Below, in pieces: positions 8,425 to 16,944 of a stretch of 61,915 nt of DNA. The notes under the pieces are model-generated. The model ran no database searches. It saw nothing but the letters and a program-made list of their open reading frames with translations, and was not told the origin of the DNA. The position numbers and the translations under genes are program-made. The stretch's first letter is position 1. Each line of letters starts with the position of its first letter. This DNA comes from Mycobacterium sp. Root265 (GTDB lineage Bacteria > Actinomycetota > Actinomycetes > Mycobacteriales > Mycobacteriaceae), in contig NZ_LMJA01000001.1 in NCBI RefSeq assembly GCF_001428895.1, positions 516,599 through 578,513 of the forward strand, in the 5' to 3' direction.

Positions 8425-9222
8425 ATGAGCGACACAGACAGCGAGATCGCCAAGTGGGATCCCTCGGTGGCACGCCGGATCAGCAATGTGATCGGGCCGA
8501 TCGTCACGCGCTATTTCCGGGCGGAGGTCAAGGAACTCGCGAAAGTGCCTGCAGTGGGCGGTGCTCTGGTCGTCTCGAATCACTCCGGTGGTGTGCTCAC
8601 CCCCGACGTGCTGATCTTCGCCCCGGCCTTCTACCACGCGTTCGGCTATGACCGGCCGCTACACATCTTGGCGCACTACGGGGTGTTGATGGGCCCGTGG
8701 GGTTCGGCGTTGTCGCAGGCCGGCGCCATCGAGGCCACCCCCGACAACGCGGCGGCAGCGTTGCGCTCCGATGCGGTGGTCTTGGTGTTCCCCGGCGGCG
8801 ACTACGACGCGTTCCGTCCGTCGGAGTCCGCCAACGTCATCGACTTCGAGGGCCGCACCGGATACGTGCGCACCGCGGTCCAGGCGGGCGTGCCGATCGT
8901 CCCGATGGTGTCGATCGGCGGTCAGGAAACCCAGTGGTTCCTGGCCCGGGGCGACGGTCTGGCGCGACGCCTCGGACTGCACCGGATCCGGTTCAAGGCA
9001 CTCCCCCTGACCTTCGGCCTGCCGTTCGGGCTGACCACCGTGCTGCCGGCGAACATTCCGCTGCCGTCCAAAATCGTCATGCGCGTGCTGGACCCCATCG
9101 ACGTGACCGAGCAATTCGGCGACGACCCCGATATCGACGAGGTGGACGACCACGTCCGAACGGTGATGCAGCGCGCGCTGGATGAGCTGGCCCGCGATCG
9201 CCGGTTCCCCGTCATCGGGTAA
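8425..9222 (+). CDS. PlsC-type lysophospholipid acyltransferase family protein
   Basis: The 265-residue protein has acyltransferase (PlsC/LPLAT) blocks: NHSGGVLTPD (the NH-x-D-type catalytic motif), FPGGDYDAFRP (glycerophosphate-binding block III) and GVPIVPMVSIGG (block IV). This family transfers acyl chains from acyl-CoA to lysolipids or glycolipids at the membrane. The protein is of the diacylglycerol-acyltransferase-like subgroup common in mycobacteria. The precise acceptor is unknown. It is transcribed alone, divergent from the SRPBCC-ArsR pair. Confidence 0.85.
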   Translation: MSDTDSEIAKWDPSVARRISNVIGPIVTRYFRAEVKELAKVPAVGGALVVSNHSGGVLTPDVLIFAPAFYHAFGYDRPLHILAHYGVLMGPWGSALSQAGAIEATPDNAAAALRSDAVVLVFPGGDYDAFRPSESANVIDFEGRTGYVRTAVQAGVPIVPMVSIGGQETQWFLARGDGLARRLGLHRIRFKALPLTFGLPFGLTTVLPANIPLPSKIVMRVLDPIDVTEQFGDDPDIDEVDDHVRTVMQRALDELARDRRFPVIG

Positions 9223-9269
9223 CTCGATCCCGAGGTTTCGAACATACTTGCGACGGGCATTCGTCGGTC

Positions 9270-9479
9270 ATGAGCAATGACACGACACCAGCACCCCATG
9301 AGAACGCCGAGAAGGATCCGTCGCAGTGGGTGACGGGCGACGAACCGATGACGGGCGCACAGCGCAGTTACCTGCACACCTTGGCCCAGGAGGCCGATAG
9401 CGAGGTTCCCGAGGACGTGACAAAGGCCGAAGCGTCACAGCTGATCGATGAGCTTCAGGACAAGACCGGACGCGGCTGA
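9270..9479 (+). CDS. DUF3072 small protein
   Basis: This 69-residue acidic protein matches the DUF3072 pattern: PSQWVTGDEPMTGAQRSYL followed by LAQEADSEVPEDVTKAEASQLIDELQ. The first part resembles a short DNA/RNA-associated motif with an MTxAQ helix, and the second a SAP-like helix pair. Function is unknown. No strong ribosome binding site is seen before ATG 9270. Confidence 0.75.
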   Translation: MSNDTTPAPHENAEKDPSQWVTGDEPMTGAQRSYLHTLAQEADSEVPEDVTKAEASQLIDELQDKTGRG

Positions 9480-9497
9480 CCGACCCGTCTCAGGACA

Positions 9498-9965
9498 TCA
9501 GGACGACGTTGTCTCGGTCGCCAGGCGGGCGAGGGTGTCCTCGAGCTGATCCTGCGTGACGAGCGGGAACTTCACCTTTTCGAGCAGCTTCTTGTCGGTG
9601 ACCTTGGACCAGTCGTAGGTGTGGCGGACGAGCGTCTCGTCCGGGCCCTGCGGCTCCAGCTCCCACAACCACTCCCACCCGGGAGGCTCGGTGCCCGCGG
9701 GTGCGGTCTTCCAGGCCAACAGCTTGTCCTTGACGTACCCGGTCACGTGGTTGTCGGTTTTGTACTCGCCGCCCATGTGGTCGCCCTGCATGTTCATCGT
9801 GAACACCTCGCCGACCTTCTGAATCCGATCCGCGTGGTCCACGCTGCGGACGAACCCGGAGCCGTCAAGTGCCTGATGCTTCTCGGGGTTGGAAAGGATG
9901 TTGAACACCGCGTCGACGGGCGCGGTGATCGTTCGTTCGACGGTGACCTTTGCTTCGTTGCTCAT
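9498..9965 (-). CDS. SRPBCC-family protein
   Basis: The 155-residue START-fold protein begins VTVERTITAPVDAVFNILSNPEKH, the classic SRPBCC entry, and continues through GWEWLWELEPQGPDETLVRHTYDWSKVT. It is a polyketide-cyclase/dehydrase-like small-molecule-binding protein of unknown ligand. It stands 47 bases downstream of the MpaB-type gene on the same strand and may be co-transcribed with it. Confidence 0.8.
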   Translation of the reverse strand: MSNEAKVTVERTITAPVDAVFNILSNPEKHQALDGSGFVRSVDHADRIQKVGEVFTMNMQGDHMGGEYKTDNHVTGYVKDKLLAWKTAPAGTEPPGWEWLWELEPQGPDETLVRHTYDWSKVTDKKLLEKVKFPLVTQDQLEDTLARLATETTSS

Positions 9966-10012
9966 ACCCGCGGGGTGCCCAAGATGGCGGCGTTGCTAAA
10001 CAACGACGGGCT

Positions 10013-11236
10013 TCACGCCACGCCCCTGCTCACGTGTGCCGCCGAATCCCCCACGGCCACCTGGCTTTCGCCGATCATGGTGCGAAGCAGCGTGGCCTGC
10101 TCGCGCTGCCCGCGACGCGCGGCACGGTCCATGCCGCCGGGTAGCGCCAGGTCCACCGCGCTGCGCGCCACGTTGACCGGCAATTTGAGCAGCGGATACC
10201 ACGGCGGCACGAAGGCGGGAAGTCCCAGCATCCGCATCGCCCGCGGCCCCAGGAAGGCGCTGGTCACCGACAGATGCTGTGCCCGGGCCAGCCGTCGTCG
10301 CAACGCAGGCAAGCTCTCGAAATGCCAGGCCAGCGGATCGTCTGCCATCGGAGCGGCCAGCTGGCGCGTCGACTCGTCGGGCGCCGAGAGCGCGGTGAGG
10401 GTGTGGTATAGCACCCGGATGCCGCCGCGGAAGCTGTGCGGCAACCACTCGTCCTCGACGCCGATGAGCCAGCCGACATAACGGGTCAGATGCGCGACGG
10501 CATCCAGATCCTCAGGTGCGGTGAGGATTCCCATACCCAGACTCGCCGCCGGCGGGGCAATGAGCGCACCGATCAAGGTGGCCGCCATGTCGGTCTGGTT
10601 GACCGGCACACCCCACTCGTCGGGGCGCCAATCCGGCATCGCACCAACATGTCTGCGCACGAAGGCATGGATCAGCCGGACCCGGATGGTGGACCGGTAG
10701 CCGACCCCCAGTGGCTCGAGGCCGTCTTCGGCGATGACATCCATCGCCCACTGCATGGTCTCGGCAAAACGCTTGTTGGACCCCTTCTCCAGGGCGCCGG
10801 TGCGCAGCAGGGTCTTGTTGAAGCCGGAGAACTGGTATCCGCCCAGCAAGGACACATCGCGCGCCACATACATGCCATCGGCGCCGCCTCGTCGCATCGC
10901 TCGCTGCCCGCGCCGGATCAGCTCGGGATCGACCCACTTCGGCGGCGTCTCCACCGCGGAGAAGAAGTCCCGGAGCGGCTGCGGCGCTTCCGGCACACTC
11001 GCGATGCCTTCCGACAAGGCCCGGTCGAACAGCGGACGGGTCTGCGACAGTCCGGTGGCCACCATCCAGTCCAGCAGGCGATCCATCGGCTCGTCGCCGA
11101 CCGTGAGGCGCTCCCCCAGCCGACGCCACTGCCGCTCATCCGGCTTGCCTATGCCCAGGCCAACGGCCAGCAGCTTGATCATGCCCGGCACCGGACGAGG
11201 TCCGGCGGGGTGCCGGGTCGGGACGCCCACAGTCAT
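10013..11236 (-). CDS. MpaB/rubber-oxygenase family protein (DUF2236)
   Basis: The 407-residue protein belongs to the MpaB/latex-clearing-protein oxygenase family (PF09995). Family signatures include RVRLIHAFVRRHVG (conserved Arg/His near the heme or metal site), PVNQTDMAATLIG and the helical VGWLIGVEDEWLPH segment. Members cleave isoprenoid double bonds or are of unknown substrate; mycobacteria carry many copies. The start is ATG 11236, preceded by AAAGGGGAG; an ATG 30 bases upstream lacks a ribosome binding site. It is divergent from the SASA-type esterase. Confidence 0.83.
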   Translation of the reverse strand: MTVGVPTRHPAGPRPVPGMIKLLAVGLGIGKPDERQWRRLGERLTVGDEPMDRLLDWMVATGLSQTRPLFDRALSEGIASVPEAPQPLRDFFSAVETPPKWVDPELIRRGQRAMRRGGADGMYVARDVSLLGGYQFSGFNKTLLRTGALEKGSNKRFAETMQWAMDVIAEDGLEPLGVGYRSTIRVRLIHAFVRRHVGAMPDWRPDEWGVPVNQTDMAATLIGALIAPPAASLGMGILTAPEDLDAVAHLTRYVGWLIGVEDEWLPHSFRGGIRVLYHTLTALSAPDESTRQLAAPMADDPLAWHFESLPALRRRLARAQHLSVTSAFLGPRAMRMLGLPAFVPPWYPLLKLPVNVARSAVDLALPGGMDRAARRGQREQATLLRTMIGESQVAVGDSAAHVSRGVA

Positions 11237-11378
11237 CGATGCTCCCCTTTGAGCGAATTTAGACAACGCATGTAGTCAGAAAAGAGTACGCGCCACTCGA
11301 CAGGTGTCAACAAGCCGTGCCGCGCACACCTCCCGGGTTCAGATGTGGCGCAGTCGAGGCAGTTGTACTGTCCTGGCC

Positions 11379-12260
11379 ATGCGCACGCCCCGCAATCCCG
11401 ATGGCGACGCCCCGCTGTGGAAGCGGGCGGCCTTCGAGCTGAAATGCTTCGTCAAACGCCGGATCGCCCCGAAGGGCATCGCGGTGACGCCACCCGGCGA
11501 GCCGTACCTGGTGGTGCCGATCCTGGGCCAGTCCAACGCCTTCGGGATGGGCCTGCCGCTGGACCCGGAGGGAGCCGACAAACCACACCCACATGTGCAC
11601 CAGTGGGCCAACAGCGGTCCGTCGAAGAACACCGTCATCCTTGGTGCGGACCCGCTGGTACACGAAACGCCCTCGCGCCGTGTCGGTTTCGGTGTGACGT
11701 TCGGGAAGGCACTGACCGAGGCGACCAACCGCGCGGTGCTCCTGGTGCCCTGCGCCCGCGGCGACACCTCGTTCCACCCGAAGAACGGCTACACGTGGGA
11801 CATCGCGGACACCAAGACCCGGCGCAATCTCTACCGCGAGGCGGTCCGCTCCATCGACGCTGCGCTGGCACAGAATCCGGGCAGCACCGTCGCCGTCGTG
11901 CTGTGGCACCAGGGTGAATCCGATGTGCCGTTGACCCCCGGCCCGGAGTACCAGCGCAAACTGGATGCGCTGTTCGATGATCTGCGGGCCCGGTACGGCG
12001 GCGAGACGCCGATCATCCTCGGCGGCATGGTGCCCGAGGAGATGGAACTGAGCGGCAAGGACTACACGGTGATCAATGCGGTGCACGAGGACACCCCGAA
12101 CCGTAAGCCGCGGACGGCGTTTGTGCCCGGCAATCGCAACTCGTTCAACAGCCACGTCGACCGGCACTACAACGCCGACGGCCTGCGCGCGCTCGGCCGC
12201 GACATGTGGCTGGCCTACGAGAAGCTCGACGCCGCCGCGCTGAAGGAGTACCGGCGCTGA
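11379..12260 (+). CDS. Sialate O-acetylesterase-like (SASA) SGNH hydrolase
   Basis: The 293-residue protein has the SASA/PF03629 layout: PILGQSNAFGMG near residue 50 (catalytic Ser block GQSN), LWHQGESDV (block with conserved Gln-Gly-Glu) and the C-terminal FNSHVDRHYNADGLRALG that supplies the His. These enzymes remove O-acetyl groups from sugars. There is no signal peptide, so the substrate is probably intracellular. The start is uncertain: ATG 11379 gives a normal N-terminus, and earlier in-frame ATGs (11304, 11343) have no clear ribosome binding site either. Confidence 0.78.
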   Translation: MRTPRNPDGDAPLWKRAAFELKCFVKRRIAPKGIAVTPPGEPYLVVPILGQSNAFGMGLPLDPEGADKPHPHVHQWANSGPSKNTVILGADPLVHETPSRRVGFGVTFGKALTEATNRAVLLVPCARGDTSFHPKNGYTWDIADTKTRRNLYREAVRSIDAALAQNPGSTVAVVLWHQGESDVPLTPGPEYQRKLDALFDDLRARYGGETPIILGGMVPEEMELSGKDYTVINAVHEDTPNRKPRTAFVPGNRNSFNSHVDRHYNADGLRALGRDMWLAYEKLDAAALKEYRR

Positions 12261-12266
12261 CCCATT

Positions 12267-13184
12267 TCAGTTGGCGTCGAAGGGCTCCCCGTCGAGTGCA
12301 GTGGAGCTACGCCCGTCCGGGCCGACGGGCACATCGCCCACCAGGGTCACCCGGTAGAGCCTGCGGTCGTGCTCCAGGGTCAGGTCGCTGGGTGCCAGGT
12401 GCACCGCAGACCGGTTGTCCCAGAACGCGATGCTGCCGGGCTCCCATTTGAATCGCACCGTGTACTCGGGTTTGGTCAACTCGTCATAGAGCAGCCCCAG
12501 CAGCCGGCGGCTCTCGTGCGGCGAGACGTCCACGATGTGTGTGGTGAAACCGGGGTTGACATACAACGCCCGCTCCCCCGTTTCGGGGTGCACCCGGACG
12601 ACCGGATGCTCGCTGACCAGAGGTCGGCGGGCGACGCGTCGCTCATAGTCCTCGGTGGCGGTGGTGCCGTCCGGCGGCGAGAAGCGGTGCACGGCGCGAA
12701 GCTTGTCGGCGAGCCGGCGCACCGGTGCCGACAGTCCGTCGTAGGCCGCAACCGTGTTGGACCACTGGGTGTCTCCGCCGTACGGCGGTATCACCTCGGC
12801 GCGCAGGATCGATGCCGCAGGCGGGTTGATCGCGGCCGTCACATCGGCATGCCAGTTCGGCTTGTCGAACCCCCGGGTCGCGCCGTAGCGCGACGTGAAT
12901 CGGTCCCGGAAGATCGGGTAGATGGTCGGATAGTGGGGGTCGGGGATCGAATCGAACAGCGGGTGCGCCGGGGTGGGCGCCCCGAACGCGGACGCGAACC
13001 GCAGGTGGTCGGCGTGGTCGATGAACTGGTCGCGGAAGAACACCACCTTCCACCTGAGCAGGGCGGCCCGGACCTGTGCGACCTGCTGCGTGTCGAGCGG
13101 TCTGGTGAGGTCGATGCCGTGGATTTCGGCTCCCGCCCAACCGGACTGCGGGCGAACGTCGATCGTCTGGGCTACCTGGGTCAT
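12267..13184 (-). CDS. TauD/TfdA-family 2-oxoglutarate dioxygenase (copy 1)
   Basis: This 305-residue Fe(II)/2-oxoglutarate dioxygenase has WHADVT (H-x-D of the iron site), RWKVVFFRDQ, RVHPETGERALYVNPGF and a distal AFWDNRSAVHLAPSD, which carries the remaining His and the 2OG-binding Arg region. It resembles AtsK-type alkylsulfatases and taurine dioxygenase, which release sulfite or sulfate from organosulfur compounds. It is the last gene of a five-gene operon, 18 bases after the substrate-binding protein. A homologous dioxygenase is the first gene of the same operon. Confidence 0.87.
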   Translation of the reverse strand: MTQVAQTIDVRPQSGWAGAEIHGIDLTRPLDTQQVAQVRAALLRWKVVFFRDQFIDHADHLRFASAFGAPTPAHPLFDSIPDPHYPTIYPIFRDRFTSRYGATRGFDKPNWHADVTAAINPPAASILRAEVIPPYGGDTQWSNTVAAYDGLSAPVRRLADKLRAVHRFSPPDGTTATEDYERRVARRPLVSEHPVVRVHPETGERALYVNPGFTTHIVDVSPHESRRLLGLLYDELTKPEYTVRFKWEPGSIAFWDNRSAVHLAPSDLTLEHDRRLYRVTLVGDVPVGPDGRSSTALDGEPFDAN

Positions 13185-13202
13185 GTGAGTGTGCCTTTCT
13201 GG

Positions 13203-14273
13203 TCAGGAGTCGACGGGTTTGGGCGTGACGCCGTCGAGTTCGTTCTGCGCTTCGACGATGGCGTTGTATCGGCCGTCCACGTACGGCGCGACATCGACAT
13301 GGGTCTTGGTGGTTCCGGTGTCGAAGAGGCCGTCGGCCACCGTCTGGAACAGCCGCGTCGAATCGTCGTCGATCGGGTAGTACGACGCGATGCCGTCTTC
13401 TTCGTAGAGTTTCTTGCCCTGATCGAAGGTGATGCCCTGCTGCTCGACGTAGTAGGCGTTGATCCATTCGTCGGCGTGACTGTCCTTCCAGTTGTTCGCC
13501 GCGATGGCGCGGCCCAGATAATCGCCGATGGCCGCGACCTTGGCCGGGTCGTCCAGGGTGTCCCGGCGCACGATGAGAGATTGGATGCCGGTGTTGATGC
13601 CCTTGCCGTCACCGAGGATCGGCGGCTCCCCCAGTTGGTAGTACTGGTTGCCCAGCACGATGGCCGCCTCCACCGCACCGGCGGCGAACGTCGGCACGAC
13701 CTCGGCGCCTGCGAGTTCCACGGGTTGAACATCGTGTTGGAGATCAAGGCCGTGCTGTTTCAGCAGCGCGGCGGTGACCATGTGCCGGCCGGAACCCGGC
13801 GGGTAGGCCACCCGTTTGCCGCGGAGGTCCTCGATGCTGTCGATGCCGCTGTCGGGCTTGGCCACCAGGAAGTAGCCGCCGCTGGTGCCGGGGTTGGCCT
13901 GGAGTCCGATGGTGACGATATCGGTGACGCCGCTGTCCACCGCGATGGGTACCGGTGCCTCGCCGATCGAGCCGATGTCGGCGGCGCCCGAGCGCAACGC
14001 CTCGATAACCGCTGCGCCACCGCTGAAGTCGGCGAACTCGACCTCATACGGCGCGTCCTTGCCGGCGTCGGCGAGGTTCCACGGCAGCGACTGGGTGGCG
14101 TTCTGCTCGGCGATGACGATCTTGGTGCCCGTGGGCACCTCGGAATTGGTGGCGATCTTGACCGAGTCGATGGCCGCGTCGGCATCACCGTCGTCGGACA
14201 GACCGCACGCCGAGACGATGAGCGGGACCAGCAGCAGCGCCGTCAGTTTCCAGCGCGCATGGGGCTGTGGCAT
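13203..14273 (-). CDS. ABC importer substrate-binding lipoprotein (sulfonate/nitrate type)
   Basis: The 356-residue protein begins with a lipoprotein signal peptide (ALLLVPLIVSAC, lipobox Cys23) and continues as a type II periplasmic-binding protein of the SsuA/TauA/NrtA class. Landmarks are FADFSGGAAVIEALRSGAADIGSIGEAPVPIA and the second-domain start VAYPPGSGRHMVTAALLKQHG. It should capture an organosulfur or similar compound outside the cytoplasmic membrane and pass it to the permease and ATPase encoded upstream. The flanking TauD-like enzymes support sulfonate or sulfate-ester import. Confidence 0.87.
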   Translation of the reverse strand: MPQPHARWKLTALLLVPLIVSACGLSDDGDADAAIDSVKIATNSEVPTGTKIVIAEQNATQSLPWNLADAGKDAPYEVEFADFSGGAAVIEALRSGAADIGSIGEAPVPIAVDSGVTDIVTIGLQANPGTSGGYFLVAKPDSGIDSIEDLRGKRVAYPPGSGRHMVTAALLKQHGLDLQHDVQPVELAGAEVVPTFAAGAVEAAIVLGNQYYQLGEPPILGDGKGINTGIQSLIVRRDTLDDPAKVAAIGDYLGRAIAANNWKDSHADEWINAYYVEQQGITFDQGKKLYEEDGIASYYPIDDDSTRLFQTVADGLFDTGTTKTHVDVAPYVDGRYNAIVEAQNELDGVTPKPVDS

Positions 14274-14299
14274 GTCGTTTTTCCTTTGGGTTGAGCTGT

Positions 14300-15031
14300 T
14301 CAGAGCTGAACGTCGCCGGTGACACCGAGCTCGGTGAGCAGCCTGCGGCGCAGGGTGGCGAACTCGTGCGAGTCTCGCGCTCTCGGCGTGGGCACCTCGA
14401 CGGCGGTGTCCAGCGATATCGCACCGTCGGTCAGTACGATCACACGGTCTGCGAGCAGGATCGCCTCATCGACATCATGGGTGACGAGCAGCACCGCCGG
14501 CTTGTGGCGTGCACAGAGAGCCACCAACAACCCGTGCATCTTGATCCTGGTGAGCGCATCGAGAGCACCGAAAGGCTCGTCGAGCAGCAGCAGCTCGGGT
14601 TCGCGAACCAGGGCACGGGCCAGGGCGACTCGTTGCGCCTCGCCGCCGGACAATGTCCGCGGCCACGCCCGTTCCTTATCGGCCAGATTGACTTCGGCCA
14701 GCGCCTTGCGGGCCTGCGCCCTGACTGACGCGGTCGCCGGCAAGCCGATCGAGACGTTGGTCAGTACCCGTTGCCAGGGCAGCAGCCGCGGATCCTGGAA
14801 GACCACCGCCTGTTTGCGCGGGACGCGGACGTCGCCGGCGAAGTCGCCGTCCAGCGCTCCGAGCGCGCGCAGAAAGGTGCTCTTGCCCGACCCGCTGCGA
14901 CCCAGCAGGGCGACGAATTCCCCGGCCCTGATCTCCAGACTCAAACCATCGAGGACGACGTTGTCGCCGAATGTCTTTCGGACGTCACGGGCGACGACGA
15001 CGGTGTCGGCTCCGACCTCAGTCGCCGTCAT
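14300..15031 (-). CDS. ABC importer ATPase (SsuB/TauB-like)
   Basis: The 243-residue ATPase shows Walker A GRSGSGKST, a Q-loop in VFQDPRLLPWQRV, the signature LSGGEAQRVALARAL, Walker B LLLLDEPFGALD and the switch His in LLVTHDVDEAI. The DPRLLPW and FGALD forms are typical of the nitrate/sulfonate/taurine (SsuB) family. Its ATG lies 14 bases inside the end of the permease gene, indicating tight coupling. Confidence 0.9.
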   Translation of the reverse strand: MTATEVGADTVVVARDVRKTFGDNVVLDGLSLEIRAGEFVALLGRSGSGKSTFLRALGALDGDFAGDVRVPRKQAVVFQDPRLLPWQRVLTNVSIGLPATASVRAQARKALAEVNLADKERAWPRTLSGGEAQRVALARALVREPELLLLDEPFGALDALTRIKMHGLLVALCARHKPAVLLVTHDVDEAILLADRVIVLTDGAISLDTAVEVPTPRARDSHEFATLRRRLLTELGVTGDVQL

Positions 15032-15881
15032 ACGCGCGCCTCCAGGTGAGCAGCCGCGACTCCAGGAATCGGACGATCAGAACGGACACCAGGCCCAGGA
15101 TGGCGTACACGGCGATCAGCACGAAGACGACGTCGATCTGGAAGTACTCCCTGGCATCGGTCATCATCCGTCCGAGACCGCGTTTGGCGTTGATGGTCTC
15201 GGCGAAGATCAGCGACAACCACGAAGCGGTCAACGCCAATCGCAGGCCGATCAGGAACCCCGGCAGCGAGCCCGGCAGAATCACCCGCCGGATCAGTTCC
15301 GCGCGGCGCGCCCCGAAAGACCGCGCCGCCTCCACCAGTCCGGCGTCCACGCTGCGTATCGCGCTGAAGGTGTTGATATAGATGGCCACCGCCACGGCCA
15401 AGGCGATCAGCGTGACCTTCGGGACCTCACTGATCCCGAACCACACGATCAGCAGCGGGACCAACGCGAAGTTCGGGACCGCCCGCAGCACTTCCATGTT
15501 CGCGTCCACGAAGTTCTCACCGACCCGCGACAGACCGGCGACCAGGGCGAGCGACAATCCGAGTGCGATGCCGAAGACAAGGCCGTACCCGACCCGCAGC
15601 ACGCTGGTGAACAGGTGATCCTGCAGCGTGCCCTCGACGATCAGGTGGTACGCGGCCAGCACCACCCTGGTGGGCGGCGGCACGGTCCGTTCATCGAATA
15701 TGCCGGTGGTGGACAGGACCTGCCACAGTGCGACCAGCAGAACGGGTCCGAGCATTCGCTGTGCCGCGCGCGGAACACGTTGCCGGCTTTGCCGTTTGGT
15801 GAACGCGGCACGCGGGTCCACCAGGCCGACGGGCTGCCCGCTGCGGTTCTTCTCTCTCGTCCTGGCGAGCACCGTCGCCAT
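15018..15881 (-). CDS. ABC importer permease (SsuC/TauC-like)
   Basis: The 287-residue membrane protein has about six transmembrane helices and the ATPase-contacting EAA loop VEAARSFGARRAELIRRVILPGSLPG, characteristic of BPD_transp_1 permeases of the SsuC/TauC class. I place the start at ATG 15881, one base after the stop of the upstream dioxygenase gene; the open frame extends further only as an out-of-frame overlap with that gene. It works with the ATPase (15031) and the lipoprotein (14273). Confidence 0.9.
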   Translation of the reverse strand: MATVLARTREKNRSGQPVGLVDPRAAFTKRQSRQRVPRAAQRMLGPVLLVALWQVLSTTGIFDERTVPPPTRVVLAAYHLIVEGTLQDHLFTSVLRVGYGLVFGIALGLSLALVAGLSRVGENFVDANMEVLRAVPNFALVPLLIVWFGISEVPKVTLIALAVAVAIYINTFSAIRSVDAGLVEAARSFGARRAELIRRVILPGSLPGFLIGLRLALTASWLSLIFAETINAKRGLGRMMTDAREYFQIDVVFVLIAVYAILGLVSVLIVRFLESRLLTWRRAYDGD

Positions 15882-15882
15882 A

Positions 15883-16821
15883 TCAGGCTGGTCCGAAGAA
15901 CTCACCGGACAGGGACTGCGACTGTCGTCCGTCCACCCCGACGGGGATATCTCCCACCAAAGTGATCCGATGCAGGATGCGGTCGCCCTGCACATGCTCG
16001 AAGTCACGGGGCGCCAGGTGCAGCGCGGCCCGGTTGTCCCAGAACGCGACGCTGCCCGGTTCCCACTTGAATCGCACGGAGTACTCGGGGCGCGCGATCT
16101 CCTCGAACAGCAGGTCCAGAACATGCCGGCTCTCCCGCGGGGACAGCTCGACGATCTCACGCGTGAAGGACGGGTTGACGTAGAGGACGCGTTCACCGGT
16201 CACCGGATGCACCCGCACCACCGGATGGATCGATGCCAGTGGGTTGGTGCGCACGAGGTCGCCGATCTTCTCATCGCTCCGCTCGGCGGACACCGTTGCG
16301 CCGAAACGGTGCTCGGCGTTCAGCTCATCGATGAACTCCTGCACCCACCCACTGAGGCCCTGGTAAACGGCAGCGACGTTCACGAACTGGGTGTCCCCGC
16401 CGTAGGGCGGGACAGCTTCGGCCCGCAGGATGGAATGCGATGGCGGGTTGATCAACGGCGTGACGTCCGCGTGCCAGCCCGGGCCGTTCGGGCTCTGCTT
16501 CTTGCGGTATCGCGTGCCGTAGCGCTGGTCGTAGGCCGCGGGCGAGACGGTGTGGATCTGCGGGAAGCCCGCAGGCGCGGAATCACCTTCGTACGGGTGA
16601 CCCGGCGTAACGTCGCCGAACTGGGCGCCGAACGCGATCTGGGCGGCATGGTCGAGCGCCTGGTCCCGGAAGAACACCACCTTCCAGCGGTTCAGCGCTT
16701 CGTTGATCGCTGCGATGTCCTCAGCCGCCAACGGCGCTGTGAGATCAACCCCGGTGATCAGCGCGCCCGCCCACCCGGACAGTGGTGTGACCTGCAATGC
16801 CGTATCGGAAACAACCGTCAT
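15883..16821 (-). CDS. TauD/TfdA-family 2-oxoglutarate dioxygenase (copy 2)
   Basis: The 312-residue enzyme is the first gene of the operon. It carries GWHADVTPLINPP (H-x-D), RWKVVFFRDQALDH, IHPVVRVHPVTGERVLYVNPSF and AFWDNRAALHLAPRD. It is clearly related to the dioxygenase at the other end of the operon, sharing long identical blocks, but the loop after HTVSPAAYDQRYG differs, so the two may accept different organosulfur substrates. Expression is probably driven from the 123-base divergent gap to the glutamine synthetase-like gene. Confidence 0.87.
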   Translation of the reverse strand: MTVVSDTALQVTPLSGWAGALITGVDLTAPLAAEDIAAINEALNRWKVVFFRDQALDHAAQIAFGAQFGDVTPGHPYEGDSAPAGFPQIHTVSPAAYDQRYGTRYRKKQSPNGPGWHADVTPLINPPSHSILRAEAVPPYGGDTQFVNVAAVYQGLSGWVQEFIDELNAEHRFGATVSAERSDEKIGDLVRTNPLASIHPVVRVHPVTGERVLYVNPSFTREIVELSPRESRHVLDLLFEEIARPEYSVRFKWEPGSVAFWDNRAALHLAPRDFEHVQGDRILHRITLVGDIPVGVDGRQSQSLSGEFFGPA

Positions 16822-16944
16822 CGGGCCCTCCCCCTCGAAAGTGTCTGTGAATACCCCTGATCGACGTTAACGGGGGCATCCGCGGGGTTTATGGGTTTGA
16901 ATCGACGTGAAGTGAACGGCACCCGGGAAGGACGCGACACACGT

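Noticed and set aside
12369-14294. A 641-codon open frame on the plus strand opposite the dioxygenase and binding-protein genes
   Set aside because: It is antisense to two well-recognised genes and its translation has no family pattern. Long antisense frames are expected in GC-rich codon-biased DNA.
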